DNA of 64,000 nucleotides, taken from the NCBI GenBank assembly GCA_035048815.1, contig JAUCBN010000024.1, forward strand, positions 8,058,001 to 8,122,000, written 5' to 3'. Every line of letters starts with the position of its first letter. Positions within the stretch are counted from its first letter, which is position 1. The notes beneath the pieces were generated by a model, which searched no databases, was not told the DNA's origin, and saw only the letters and a list, made by a program, of their open reading frames with translations. Origin of the DNA: Abelmoschus esculentus. Lineage: Eukaryota; Streptophyta; Magnoliopsida; Malvales; Malvaceae. The position numbers and the translations under genes were made by a program. Shown one piece after another: positions 23,886-37,206 of the stretch.

Positions 23886-26800
23886 TTAAGCACTACTGCT
23901 TATAGGAAGATCTGTGACTTTTCCTACTGCAACGGTTTTTCCTGCAGACAGGACACATAATTCATGTGACTCAGCCACAAAGACGTATGATTTATCCACA
24001 ATAGGATTTGAAAGGAAAAAAACAAAAAGAACTTCTGTTACCTTCTGTGCGAAGAGTGAACCTCCCAAGTTGAGGAAAATCTGAGAATTTCTCAATGCAA
24101 ATCATGCTGTTAACCTAAACGCAAGAAAATAGTATTTTTATCAAGCACAAAACTAACCGAGATCAATTCAGCCAATATCTTCCATTCCTAGACTTCTATA
24201 TATTCAATCAGTTAAAATCTGACAGGTGTGGCCTACTGATTCACTGAATGGAGTTTTCAGCCCACTACGAAAAACATAACATATAAATAAAGAACATGCA
24301 TTATACATACACGGCAGTGAGCATAGACTCCAGTTACTATGTTGCAAGTTCAATCTAGTTGGAAATATTTACACTAGCCACCTCTTTCTAATTAATCAGA
24401 GCATTCCCCATATAGCTGGAACCCCAAAATGAGAACTGATTGTGATCTATCATAATCATTGGTTACTATTTACGAATTCTATCCCACTACTTGTTCTACC
24501 CTAACTGGAAAAAAGACAATAAAACAACTTGGAAACAAGTGCTTTCTGGCTGTTTCTCACTAGTTCAATCTGACAATCCATTCAGTTTCATTTCAAAAAA
24601 AAAGTAGAGAACACGGTGACCAAAAAAGAAAAGTAAAGATGTTTAAACTAAGCAAATCGAACGGGCCACAAACAAAATATCCATTTGGTATATTCAAAAC
24701 AAAGTAAGAGTATGAACCTGAACGCGACAAACAACAACAGCACCATTCTTCACAAAAAGAACTTTCTTTTTCATGGGTTTCCTTGTCTTTGGATCAATTT
24801 GCTGTAGTAGCTCAACTATCTCACATTCCTCAACCACAGAATGAATGTGCAAGACAGCCTTATAGCCAGCAGTAAAAATAGCCTAAGCAGTAACAACATT
24901 TACAAGACAGGTATATTAAATTCAGACATTCTCAGAAAGCTTCAAGTTTATAAAATGACAACAGAAAGTGGCACCGATGCATACATTATCAAGTAATTCA
25001 AGGATCTGAAGCTGGGCTGTAAATTCAGTGACAGCCGATATTGGTTTTACTGCATGAAGGAAAAACACATATTACACCTTAAAACTAACAAAAAATAGAA
25101 CACTGCAATTTTAATATAAAAAACAATCAATTAAGACGAGAGAAAGGGTTAGTACAATTTATCACATAACTCCATTTAAGCAAAACTTACCAACACTAGA
25201 CAAGACAAAACCTTCCACTATATCCTCTTCTTCAATCCCAGATAATCTAACCCGTAGATTTTCACCGGGTCCTGCACGCCTAACCTTATTTTCATCACAA
25301 TATACAGCTAGAACTTTCACTTGAGCCTGCAATCCATGCATAAAAGCTTCATAGTCCATAAATTGAAAAACACAATACACAAATATAATAAAAGACTGAA
25401 AAGATCAAGCACCTTGTTTGGCATAACTAATAAGGAATCACCCTCACAAACACTCCCAGATTCTACCTTTCCCATAACAACAGTCCCCATGTCTTTGAAT
25501 TTGTCAATTATAGGCATCCTATGGAGTCGATAGAAAATCATGAGATACATCATAAAATAAGATAAGAAAGAAATTGTTCATGCATGCTACTGTTAGATGG
25601 CAGGACACCCGGAACTATAATCAAACATAGAAGTTGTGTGTGCAGTGAATCCTGCTATGAAAGATGGTTAATGATTTATAGATCACTTACCTGAATGGAC
25701 CTTTTGGATCTCTGAGAGGAACTTCAATAGAATCAAGGGCTTCAAATAGGCAAGGACCATTCCACCAAGGACATGTACTCCTATCTACTCTTGTTTTCAT
25801 GTTAGTGCCAACAAGACCAGATATTGGTAGGAACAGGACATCTACAAGATCAAACAAGAGCAAGCAATGAATTATAATAGGTTGTAAAACAAAAATTACA
25901 TGCTTAGCAAACCAAGCAAGTCTCTAACATAGGAACATAAGCTTCAATAACATAAAAAGAATGCTATCTTAATCTGATCCTATTAAAAGTTACACAATGA
26001 GAAAAATAAGATACATCAACACTTCAACATCAAGAACTAAGAGAGAGGAAGCCTAATTTGACATAAGTTTACATTACAGCAGCAGAATAGAGCACAACAC
26101 AAAGAAAAAGTAATCAATGTTACACAAGTTTCAGCCACAAAAAAGTATTCCTAAACAAATTAACGACAATTATTTACCTTTATTACACAGTTTCAGCTCT
26201 AAAATAATATATTAGAAACATCTGTTGAATAGACAAACATCCAAATTGAAAAAACATAATATAAAAAATATCTGAATAGCTAAACATGCGTGTTAAAACT
26301 GCAATAGTTAAAATTTCTTTTGGAAGATAGAAAACAAGTCCAGTTGCATTAGAAAACATAAGTTACAAAAAATCAATGGATTTGTTAGCTTCTCTATTTC
26401 CTTCCCAGAGTAATTGCTTCAATATCTCACTATAACTTATATAAACTGGTTAAACAAGCTTGAAAATATCACCAAGAAAAAAAAATGCAATTTGCAAGTT
26501 ATTCAACAATGGTTCCAATACCTTTCTTCACATTGTAGCCAGACGACCTCAGAAAAGGTGTCATCTTTGACTCAATTTCATCGTACCTGTGGAAGAAGAC
26601 CTCCACCAATAAAATTAACAAACAAACACAGTATAGAAAATGCACACCAAGGACAGCACAAAAGCCAGTCAAAATACCTTTCTTTAGACCAGTTGACAGT
26701 ATGATCATCCATCTTGTTAACTACTACAAGTAGCTTTGTCACACCCAAGGTCTTTGCCAGCTGGACATGTTCACGGGTCTGCCCACCTTTCTCGTATCCA

Positions 26801-29800
26801 GTTTCAAATTCCCCTTTACGTGCAGAAATCACCTAATAGAGAAACAAAAAGGGAAGTTAGAAATCCAAAATCTGCATTACACCATATAAGCAGTTAATGG
26901 AAAGACGCAGGATGCGGCTTACGAGAACACCAACATCAGCTTGAGATGCCCCACTGATCATATTTGGAACATAACTTTTGTGTCCCTAAAAGGTCAATGG
27001 AAACCTTATTTAGTTTTAATAAACAAAATTTGATCAAAATCTGAGTTCAAAATGAAAATAACATGGCCCAAAAACAAAATGACTGCTCAGTTACATTCTT
27101 GGTCAGATACCAGCACATTAATTATAGTTAGATAATACCCAAAGGCATACCTAATGAATAGCACTATGCTATGGAAATGTTTAGTTTTTTATCTGCCATC
27201 ACTTTTTCTATTACCTAAGAGCAGCAGCATATTGCAAGATGGCGTTCTATTGGAACTTTATAAGACAAATTTGTGGTGCAATATTAAAGTGATGCTGCAA
27301 ATTTAATCATTATGTAACTTAATTGACAATATCAAATGAGCATTTGAAGAGCAACATGGGTGCGAAAAGAAAGCAATCCAGCTAAATTACAAATCAGGAC
27401 CCAGAAAAATCTCAATCTACAAAACAAAATGGTAAAACGAGATATATCAATGTATCCTACAAGTAATGATGTGAGCACCAAAGCCCAACCAAATATTTAA
27501 CAAGAAGATAAGATATATTAAACAGTGTATTTTAGAGGCAATTCCCTTACAGGTGCATCCAAAATAGTAAATCTAGTAGTCTCAGTCTCAAAGTGTGCTC
27601 TTCCAACTTCAACAGTTTTACCCTGCGATTAACATGTTCAAATCTAATGAATTTCCAGAGTAACAACTGTAGTCTAGCTAATAACGCATATACGTTGACA
27701 GTAGTAACATAAAACAGAAATTAACTAAAGTACTCAAAGTTTGTAACAACATCTCTCTGTTACACACTACCTTAACCCTCTCCTCTTCATTAGTGTCCAT
27801 AATATATGCCATATACCTAACACATGGAAAGCAGTTAAGTCAGATAACGCAATAGCTGAAGATCTCCAGTCTGTAAGAGAGAAGGAGAGAAAGAACAATC
27901 TTAACATCAATAGAATGGAATTTCCTATTGAGAAAGTTGCAAGGCAATGCAAAAGCATTTTTTTAAAAGGGTGAACCAATGGAAGTTCTAGAAAGATGCA
28001 AATTGCAAAATGGGTTAATAACAAAAAGATCCAACCTTCTAAACCACACATGAATGCTCGAGAGGATGAAAATAAAATATGATCAGAACTACCTATCAAG
28101 AAGCCAAAAACGTTTCATACAATACATCTTTAGTAGTACACTTCGACAAGGCACGGATGGAGGAAAAGAGTATAATAGTTTGCGTTCTCTTCTCCATCCA
28201 AAATTACATTTCTTAGATGGAAGGCCAGCTAATGCAATGTCTCCTGCCAACGGATGCTAGTACTTCTAGTTACTCATTCAAGTCGTGGGTTAAATCCTAG
28301 TACTACCATGTTTGCATAAGATTGGAACTTAGCTCGGAATTCATAACAGCTTGGTCAGTTACTACTCCACAATTTAAAACCAACTAATGCAAATGTAAAC
28401 CACGTCTCTAAGTCTCACCATTCACTTTTTTTCATGCAGATCAAGTCCAGCCAACTAATCTGAAACTGATTCAGGTGATGAATTATCCAACACAGGCAAA
28501 ACAATTACTGAGTTGTTTTATTGCAGCTAGGCACAATAAAACCTTTGAAACAAGGTATAGAAAGACTAATTGCAGCATGTGCATGCTCATCAGAAAAAAA
28601 AAAAAACAAATACAAAAGGGAATATACTGATTCACTAATCAATATCATGGTTATAAACCAAACTTAAAACTCACCAGCTTTCTCTACTTTTGTCCTTGGC
28701 TTCTTTTTCATACTTCTGGATTGTACGGTCATCAACCTGACCACTGAGGAAGAGTATCTGGCCTCCAGCTGTTGACTTACCAGCATCTAAGAATCAAACA
28801 AATGAATGTCAGACGTAAAATAGAGATAATTTATTTAGATTCTGTATATCTGAATATAAAATTACATGTTTCAGTAAAATAAATATTGATTACCAGCAAT
28901 CTTTGATAAAAGGTTACTTTTCTAAAGAAAAGCTTAAGAAGATGTGGGGAACTGATTAGTAGTGACTAAGCACTGATTCCACACCTTCGTGCTAGTTGTT
29001 CGAATTTTCTCATATCCAACATTGAAATCCGTTAAGAATTTTCTTCCTATTAATCCACCATTCAATCAGCTAGAAAAGGTGGAATTGTATTTACCCTAGT
29101 TCAACCTTATTTCATAACAGTATGTCCCGGAACAAATTACATAACTGCTATCACAGCATTCATGCATGCGGCTCAATTGACTAAGCTCGATAAAACACAT
29201 AATCAATAAGGGGTTGGAGATGTTAAAAGTACAAAAATACAAATTTAAATTGTTTCCCAGGTTAGCATAAGCAGTTCATACAGGACATAAATGTGCAACT
29301 TTCACATAAGCAAAGCCATATAGTAGGAATACCCACCAACATGACCAATAAATACAACATTCAAATGGCGCTTCTTTACTGATTCCATTTCATTTGGTGC
29401 TTCTGCATCCTCCAGAGCAGCTACTTCCTTGTCTTTGACTGCACAACAAAATTGAAAATGATAACAAGAAAATGAAAATTGGAATATTAAAGTTACAGAG
29501 ACACCGTACAGAAGCATAGCAAGACAGAAAAGGGAATGAAGAAACCTTTTGGCTCAGCCTGGACTGGCTGAGGTTTAGTATCAACCTCGTCCTTCGTGCC
29601 TGAAACCAACAATAAAAAAAATTCAAAATGAAACTAAACTGGCAAACAAAAGTTCATTATGAATAGAAAAACATGTAGCATTTTGGAAAAGGAAAGAGCA
29701 ATTAGCATCTAAGCGGCCCCAGCTTAGGTGGCTAAATTGGAAAATAGGTAAATACCAACTATACAATCACCTGCATAGTTTTAAATGTAAAAGAATGATA

Positions 29801-31021
29801 AAAACTATGCCTAACATATATGAAGTCTAAGACCAAATCCTAAGTCAATGCATCATAGCCGAAGTAAACATGAAACCAAATTCAAATCAGCATAGCAATT
29901 CAAAAAATGCCAGTGTGCATGCAACAACATAAATTCCATAACCCATGTAATGACACAAGAAAGCACAACACCTAGAGATCTTATATCACTTTTGCATGCA
30001 ACAATAGGAGAGTCCTCCATAATTTAAATCTAAAAGCTTCTAATACAGTTTAATTCCTAATTTTTCATGTGATCTCAAAGTAACTTCAGTACATCAATGA
30101 AAATTATTTTGTATAAAAACTCTCAAATTCGGTTTTGGAGACAGCAAAAACAATAATTAAACCAAGTTTACAAAATTTATGAAGTCTAGAACGAAATTTC
30201 ACAGTGACAATCTCTCCTCTAATTATCTTCCTCTCCAACACCTTCATTAAGGTAAGAATATTAGCACGACATAAATCAAAGATCAGCAACACTACCAACC
30301 TTCCTCCTCCACCTTATCTGACATTTCAACTTCCTCCACCTTATCTGTCATTTCAACTTCTTCTGGTTTTGTATCTTCGGGATTGAGGGTACCATTATCA
30401 TCTGTTAAGATTCAATAATAGAACTAAAAAAAGGAGAAAAAAAGATTCCAAAAACAAAAGGAAAGCAAAATGATCAAGAGAATACTACCAGCAGAGTCAA
30501 GCTGCAATGCACGGATCTCGGCCTCAATATCTACAAATTAGACAAGGAAAAGAGAGCAAGAGAGAAATTTTGAACACGTTAATTCCAAGAATTATCAATA
30601 TTCACCACTGCAACACACAATGGTGCTAAAACGGGTTTAAATTAAAAAGGAAACGGTAAGTACATTTACAAACAAATTTCTATGATGTATAGCCTATTCA
30701 ACTAAAAGGAACTTCAGGCAATCAAATTAACTTAAATTCAGTTCATATTCTGAAATCCTAATATCTCAATAATGTGAACCGCAACTGTCATCTCCTAAAA
30801 CAGCTTTCATTAATAAAGTTCTCGTAATCTCGGAAGAATTTAAAAACATGTATATGATCAAAGTGAAGCTATCGGGTAAAACAGATCAAAACTGAATCAA
30901 TCGGTGAGTAAATCAATCAGATCAGGGATTAAAGAAAACGAACACAATCGATATGATTGTAATAATAAAGAGAGAACAAAGGAATGAAAAATCCAGAAAG
31001 AACACTGAGAGACTTACCCAT
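23886..31021 (-). CDS. eRF3: Eukaryotic release factor eRF3 (GTPase)
   Basis: Cytosolic translational GTPase that works with eRF1 to release the peptide at stop codons. Coding exons, all GT-AG: 31021-31018, 30530-30489, 30401-30300, 29599-29546, 29438-29337, 28786-28675, 27816-27771, 27622-27551, 26985-26923, 26832-26678, 26586-26522, 25841-25691, 25518-25413, 25326-25191, 25049-24985, 24882-24718, 24114-24042, 23941-23886. They sum to 1,569 nt with every phase joining, giving 522 aa. G1 is GHVDAGKST (99-107), G3 DAPGH (176-180), G4 NKMD (238-241), G5 SGL (280-282). Beta-barrel domains 2 and 3 follow from about 320 to the end. The N-terminus (about 90 aa) is acidic, with a near-duplicate EEVEMTDKV / EEVEMSDKV. 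The first coding exon is only ATGG. No frameshift or missing motif was found, so it looks functional. Confidence 0.96.
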
Positions 31022-31064
31022 GGATGCCGAGAGTAAAGGACTCTGTGTATGAAGTGATCTGCTA

Positions 31065-31072
31065 TAGGGTTT
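31065..31072 (-). promoter_or_regulatory. Telo-box-like element in the eRF3 leader
   Basis: The minus strand reads AAACCCTA, about 45 bp upstream of the eRF3 ATG. Telo-boxes near the start site are characteristic of plant translation and ribosomal-protein genes, which fits the downstream gene. Motif match and position only. Confidence 0.5.
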
Positions 31073-31198
31073 TGCGGCAAATGGGGATGAGAGATGGAGG
31101 CGCTTGTTGCGAGAGCTACTGTTTTTTTAGCGTAGAAAATGAAATTAAAAATGGGTGTTTGGTTACATATGTGAAGTTATTCTTTTCACGTTTTATTG

Positions 31199-31204
31199 TG
31201 GGCC
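31199..31204 (+). promoter_or_regulatory. Site II-like TGGGCC upstream of eRF3
   Basis: TGGGCC about 180 bp upstream of the eRF3 start. Site II (TGGGCY) elements often pair with telo-boxes in plant growth-related promoters. Function is inferred from that pairing. Confidence 0.4.
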
Positions 31205-31207
31205 TCG

Positions 31208-31756
31208 ATGGTATCATGAACCCCTAGGAATTAATCAGAGAGAAATATTTATATATGAAATTTTTGGAATTTTTATTTAAATATAACTTTATTTTTAAAT
31301 ATATTTTTTTTATTATTTTAATTTTTAAGATATTATATTTGTTATAGTATTTTAGTAATATTTATTAAGAAAACAAACTTTGTTTTAATATTTATATGAT
31401 TTTCATAATTTTCTCTTTCCACCTTCCGTATATTATAATGTTTTCAAGGTTATAATTTATAATTAATGCTTTTTTTTTTCATTTTTCAGGTTTGATGTGT
31501 ATCACCTTGTTCTGCAAGTTTTCGGTTACCCTTCATTTTTTTTATCTTTTTGCTTTATTCACCCGATTATATTTTTATTCTATCCGCCAAATAATCTTAC
31601 GCCACCAGCAGATCCTGACATTGGCCACCTAGTTTCGGTTTCAAATGATCAACAAGAGAGTGCGAGAGTGGAGGTTGTAGACCAGATGTAATTTCCACCA
31701 CTAGAACGCCCAGGTTCTCCTTTTTCGATTGGTGATGAACAGGCGTTGAAGCGAGG
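31208..31756. other. Intergenic DNA upstream of eRF3
   Basis: 31250-31450 is AT-rich. From about 31590 to 31756 the sequence is more balanced and has a plus-strand frame broken by one stop, with ADPDIGHLVSVSND and PGSPFSIGDEQALKRG. I do not recognise it. It may be coding sequence of an older element into which the LTR at 31757 inserted. Confidence 0.35.
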
Positions 31757-33124
31757 TGACGTGAGCTTTGGAGTCTTATGCTTATATTTAAAACTTTTCA
31801 CTTCTTTTGTCAAATTGTAATACTTTATATATCGATCCCACAGATAATGGATCGCCCTTGATTCCACGTTAATTCTGCATTTAAAAAAAATAAAAAACAC
31901 AAGTAATTTGGAGAGTGATGAAGATAAAGTAAATAAACTAAATAATTAAAGGAAATTTTAATGATAGGAATAAGGTCAGGCTGATTACTTTATACAGGGG
32001 AATCCAGTTGCATTTATTATCCACTTATTAATGCATTGGGTTGATTTGTCGTCATGGCGGGTCGCCTTGGCTGCCTCGACGGGGTTATGCCTTGTCGACA
32101 ACTCAACTTTCCATAGTTCGATAGAGCATCCTTATATGTCTCCTCCTTATCCCTAATTCAGAGAACTATTGAAATCTATGTCTTGATAAACCTCCCGGTG
32201 TGAACAAAGGATGAAGAACAACCGATGATATACGTCATTTTAGTCGCTGAAACCCTTGCGGATTAGTCGATGCCCTTGAGCAAGAACCGTACTCTCGTTT
32301 TGTGAGTCTAACTCTCTCGATATTAGACAAATAGATTTTTCCTCACATACTTATCTTTCGTGCTCATATGCAAAGAATAGTAAAATCTAAGAGAGAATAA
32401 ACTATGAAAATAAAGATTGTATTAATAAATCTCAAATAAAGTATAACTTTATTCCTCAACTACTTCACAAACAACCTAAGCCTCGATGGGAGTTTAGAAA
32501 ATGATAAACTTGTTGGTGGCTTAGGGTTTAACTATAAGAACCCAACTTATTGTTTCTAGCCCTAGGGGTTTGCTTTTTATAGGCCAAACCTAGGTTAAAG
32601 TCTTCCATAAAAGTAAGAGTGCTAAAAGGAGAATAATATATATCCATATTAAATTACAATTCTTTATTTTATTTCCTAATTTAACTTCTTTTGATTTTTT
32701 TTATTTCCGTATTGACTTTGACCACGACTTGACTCTATTTCTTCATTTTTGTTTCTTCTCACTTTAAGTCCATTAAAATCGGTATTTTATTCTCCATCTA
32801 TTTCGCACTAGTTATCATCTTTCGTCTACTGACGTAGCCACTAAAATGCTACCGTGGTGGGTGCTTATCTGTATTCCAACTATAGTCTCTAGCATCCATC
32901 ATATTATCTGGAATTCCCTACATAGTTGTTTCCTATCTTAAAAGAGAAAATTATTAATTGTGCCTGTTTTATGCCAAATAATAGATAAAAATATGAATTA
33001 AGTGTTGGAATGTTGAAATATGGAAAATACGCAGAATTATCCATTATTGTCATTAAAATGTCCATTAAAAGCAATAATTAAGTGGAAAAATAATATAAAA
33101 ATTAGGAATTTTATGCACTCATCA
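31757..33124 (-). mobile_element. Athila-like 3' LTR (TGATGCG family)
   Basis: Related along most of its length to the LTRs at 55315-56632 and 62348-63682: CACAGGG-like block, ATCCAGTTG..., CTCGAC/CGGC-rich patch, GATAAACCTCCCGGTGTGAA and ending GCACTCATCA. The left end (TGACGTGAGC) is diverged from TGATGCGTGCC, so its coordinate is approximate. Its partner 5' LTR is gone, because the plus-strand element begins at about 35259 within the internal region. Confidence 0.75.
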
Positions 33125-34044
33125 AAAACCTCAAACTCGAACTATTGTTTATCCTCAAGCAATGCAAAAAATATCTTTAAATAAAGAATTTATAGTAATA
33201 TACTGTCATGATTGCCGCGATGAAACTCCTTTCTTGACCCGACACTTCTAGGTTCTAAGATTTCCTCGGAACTGGACTATGAGTCTTAGTGAGTGTGTGC
33301 GTGACTGTGTCAAAGATGATTTTCTAAGTTCTAATCCTTTTTCTAGCTCAAGACTCCCGACTTAGATTTTTCTAATTTCTTTTCTTTCTTTTCTTCGTAA
33401 TTTATGTATAAATTTATATTGCTATATACTTATATACTGCTTGAGCCAATTTCGGGCACCTCAAGTGTTTAACTACTCTTATTAGAGCCAATTTTGGGCA
33501 CCTTTAGTAAGTGGGAAAAAAACTAAGTCCTAGAGCCAGTGATGGGTACCTCTATGGACTATATTAGAGCCGGTGATAGGCACCTCTAGTTAAAATCTAA
33601 ACCTAAGTCTTTATTGCTTTTCAAAGAAAAATAACTTTTAAAATCAACTAAGTCTAGCAGTGTTTATGTAATTTTAGGCTCATAGTCTAATCCTAAATAC
33701 TATTCTTAAGATACCTTCTGATTTCATGTTTGGTGAATGGTGCAAACTGCTGCTGCGGCTGGATGATATATTTGTGCCGAGGCTGACTCAATAAAATTCA
33801 ATAGACTCAAAAAATTGCATCAAATTTAAAGACTCTTACGACAAATATTAAAGCAGAATTTAGGATAATCCGAATAATTTCCATACATAACAGTTCATTT
33901 ACAGATTACAAAATAGGTTCAATACTCTCCCAAACTCGAGGGATGCATTGTCCTCAATGCATGTATAGAAAGATAGATAAGAGAAACAAAATATTAGACT
34001 AATATATCAAAAAAAAGAAGAAAATTCAAAAAATACTACCGGCC
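33125..34044 (-). mobile_element. Athila-like 3' non-coding spacer with two hairpin modules
   Basis: Region between ORF-x and the 3' LTR of the element at 31757. A hairpin-plus-purine module abuts the LTR (33131-33166, partly decayed). A second one is at 33931-33962, where ATGCATTG and CAATGCAT enclose TCCT (AGGA on the element strand) next to CTCCCAAACTCGAG. Between them four tandem GAGCC...GGCACCTC repeats lie at about 33443, 33485, 33533 and 33566. The same layout recurs at 41885-42720 and 56633-57455. Confidence 0.7.
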
Positions 34045-35258
34045 TTAGAATGTAGAGGACCCAAAGAAATCCTCAAAATCGCTGGAGATGACTAGTTTGC
34101 GGCGGCTCTGAGGCGGTTGTTGTGTTGCAGTCTTCAGAGGGGTGACAGATGGTTTCTTGGTAGAACGTGATGGTTGGACTTGGATGGGAGTAGGTTGATG
34201 GTTGACCTCTTCCTCGGTGTCGTTGTTGATTGAAGAGGTGGTTGTGGCAAAGGCTGATGTTTTCCTCTTTTTGGTTGTCCTTATCGACTCTTGATAATCC
34301 CTTACTGCTTGTAGCGGGGACTCCATGTCGTTCGAGGAACTGCTCCAATCTAGTGGATGGGAGTGTTCGGGTGTGGATTTTTTGGTGGTAGATCCTCTTC
34401 AAAGGATTTCTGGTGCTAAATCGGTAGAGAATGGCTTGGTGACAACAACGACAATGGTGGTAGCGAGAGATAATGGTACTATGGCCGATGCAGTTGTTGT
34501 CTAAGTGGGTGCTGATGTAGACGGCTATGGTATAGAGAGATTGACTAAAAATGTTGGGAATGCGGTTGAGTAGTCTGGGAATCTTTCTTTAATTATTGTT
34601 ATGATTGCATTGTTGAAATCCTAGGATAAGCTATGAAGATCAATTGCTTTTGTTCTATGCGCTGTAGTGTTGATAGGATGGCTTCTTCCGCTGAGGCTGC
34701 TGTTTTTGGTTTTACGGCCTCGGCCTCAATAGTAAGGACTACAAAAGCCTTGGAGACAACATCTTCTACTTGCATCCGTCTCATATATATCCCTTGTCCA
34801 GCCCTTTCTCTCCAGTGTGAATGTGTCGGTCAGCAGTGTTGACAGCCGTTCCAAGTGGCCAAGAGATATAATTAAACAAGGAAAGTATAACATACCTCTT
34901 TCCTTGGCCTTACATTCGAAGATTTTTCCGCTAATGATACGACCAACATCAATTTGACGGTTGTGAATGTTTGAGTGGATGAGCATCAATCGTGGATGAT
35001 TTACTGTCAGATTGTGTAAGGTCGACAACAGGTTCTTCTTTATGAAGATGTTCCAGAGTTTGACTTTTGATCGTAAATCTCAGCGATTGACAAAGCCGCG
35101 GTGTTGCATGTAATCCACTATGCTTCAAGCATGTAGAGTTCTGCCTTTATCATTTCGTAATCGTCGGTAATCAGTGCGGCAACAAAGTTGGCGTGTTCAT
35201 CATTTTCTATATACAAGCTAAAATAGGCGTTGATCGTAATGTCAGCCACTTGGATTGT
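34045..35258 (-). pseudogene. ORF-x remnant (putative plant transposon protein family)
   Basis: Minus-strand remains of the third ORF of the Athila-like element. 35258-35100 reads ADITINAYFSL..IENDEHANFVA before an in-frame stop. 35028-34726 reads NHPRLMLIHSNI, then VGRIISGKIFECKAKERG, YFPCLI and GWTRDIYE, matching the ORF-x copies at 58143-59062 and 54852-55314. The C-terminal part (34326-34045) is basic and Pro/Thr-rich. It resembles what I know as the putative plant transposon protein domain, whose function is unknown. I see no signal peptide or membrane segment. The N-terminal half was removed where the plus-strand LTR begins. Confidence 0.65.
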
Positions 35259-37093
35259 TGATAACTTCGTAAAAAGGCTATATTTTAGGCCTTTTTACTT
35301 AAGTTATTGAGTATCCTTAGGCTCATATAGGTTCATTTAGGTTCAAAATATTGCATTTAGTCTTGTAGATATGCCTTGGCATTTTTATATGGTAATAGGT
35401 GTTATTTAATGGGAAAGGTAGTTCTTTTTAGTGGTGTTGTGCAGGTAAAGCAAAACGGAAGTTGAGGCAATTTGTCATGGCATTCTCAGAAGGATAGCAG
35501 AAGGAAAATGCCATGGTAAAGCTAGAGAACTCCTGGGATGAGCTAAATGACAAAGAAATATTTTGATAAGAGTGTTAGTCGGTGCTACCATAACCGTTCG
35601 GGACCACTATAGCTGGCTACAGCCACCTAAGTAGGGGACCATAGCAAATATCGCCTGTATGCGAGTCAGTAGGGGACCACTGTTACCTCTGCCAGTCCTG
35701 CAGAAATGCCAGGACAAAATAAGGGAATAAATGGATTTTTACACATCTTCTAGGGTTTTTCATCCTCTTTAAAAGACATGGTGACCTACATAAGAAAAAG
35801 GGGCTTTTGGAGGAACACAACATAGAAAAAGAGGCACCTTTAGGGCGGTTTTTGCAGCGGTGGAAAGCTCTCACCTTTCTCCTCCAAACTCCGGCCAAGG
35901 GGACCTTCATTGATAGAACTCGAAGGGAGTGGTGTGCTAGGCACCCGAGAGGGGATAGCACACCAAGGCGTCTCATGATGGTTGAAGAGCCGGTGACTGT
36001 ACACACCGAGGATGTCTTCTAGTCCTCCTTTCTTGCTTTATTTTCCTTTATCTTTTCATGAGGATGATTGTTAGATGTTTAAGATTTACGTGGATGATTT
36101 ATCTTAACATTTAGCCCCACCATGAAACTTTGTTTCGGTGGTTGTTTTTATGAATGACTATCTTTTATCTTTATTTAATATATTGCCTACTATGTGTTTG
36201 TATATTTGCTTTGCTCATTGTTGGTAATTATTAAGCATTGTAAGAGACATGAGAGTGTCCCGTGCTTAGGTACATGTTAGAGCACTCGAGAGAGGCGTAA
36301 CTATAGATCCTTAGATCTTCCGAGAAGAGCTAAGGGAGGATCTACGTGAGCAATGGGTTCTAGACTGTAAATAGGGCCTAGTTGGATCCTAGAGCACTCG
36401 AGAGAGGCGTAGGTGAAAGCTTCAACTACTAAAAGGAGTGTGCTTTACCGATAGACTAAGGTGTCATTCGCGTGACAGGCGAGAATACCATGGCATTTTA
36501 GACTATCAGGTTCCTATGACTCGAGAGAGCGGGAACACTTTTGAAACCTCTATCGAGTAGGTATACTCCGTAGTAGATATATGTTAGGTAGGGGTAAGAG
36601 GTAAGAAACCATAGAAGCCACCATCAGTCATTCCTTAGAGAGTTCATCAATAGAGGAGAAGTACAATATATTATTTAACGTGTTCTTGCATTCTGTTTTT
36701 GTCTCCACATTTACAACTTACTTACTTTACTTTGCTTGTTATCTTGCGATCGCTCTGCTATACACTCACATACCACCTTCATACATCCACCTTGCCACCA
36801 TTATCCATTCTATTTTGCCTTGACAAATTTTAGTTGCTTGCACTCTAGAATTGCCATAGCATTTCCATCTTACACCTTTATCGTACATATCTATTTTCTC
36901 GTGTTTATATCTTTATATTTGTTTTCTTTTTAGTGACAACCCTTTTTGCCTTGGAAAATTTGACTGCACACTTTACCATAGATCCTCGTGGAAACGATAC
37001 TCACTCACCCTATTATTAATTATATGACTGTGTATACTTGCACATATATGTGTGTTCACATACATCATTTAAAGCACTACACAGAACACACCA
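35259..37093 (+). mobile_element. 5' LTR of plus-strand Athila-like element
   Basis: Begins about TGATAACTTCGTAAAAAGGC and ends about AACACACCA, six bases before a tRNA-Asp-type primer site. The length of about 1.8 kb suits Athila LTRs. It contains repeated ACTCGAGAGAG words (near 36285, 36395, 36520), typical of that lineage. The start could be 35256 instead. No partner LTR is in the window. Confidence 0.65.
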
Positions 37094-37099
37094 AGTTTT

Positions 37100-37116
37100 T
37101 GGCGCCTTGCCGGAGA
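37100..37116 (+). other. Primer binding site, tRNA-Asp type
   Basis: TGGCGCCTTGCCGGAGA. It matches the complement of the plant tRNA-Asp 3' end (TGGCGCCGTTGCCGGGGA) apart from one missing base and one substitution. It follows the LTR end by six bases. Confidence 0.75.
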
Positions 37117-37206
37117 GCTATCTATCTAAAGTTTGTCATTTTTGTTTTGCTTAGTTTATTCTTCTAGTTCAGTTTTACTTGTTTTATTTGTTTTTCTTTT
37201 CAGTGC

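Noticed and set aside
28140..28330. SINE or tRNA-like insertion in an eRF3 intron
   Set aside because: There is a GTGGGTTAAATCCTAGTACTACC stretch resembling a B box, but no convincing A box, tail or target duplication.
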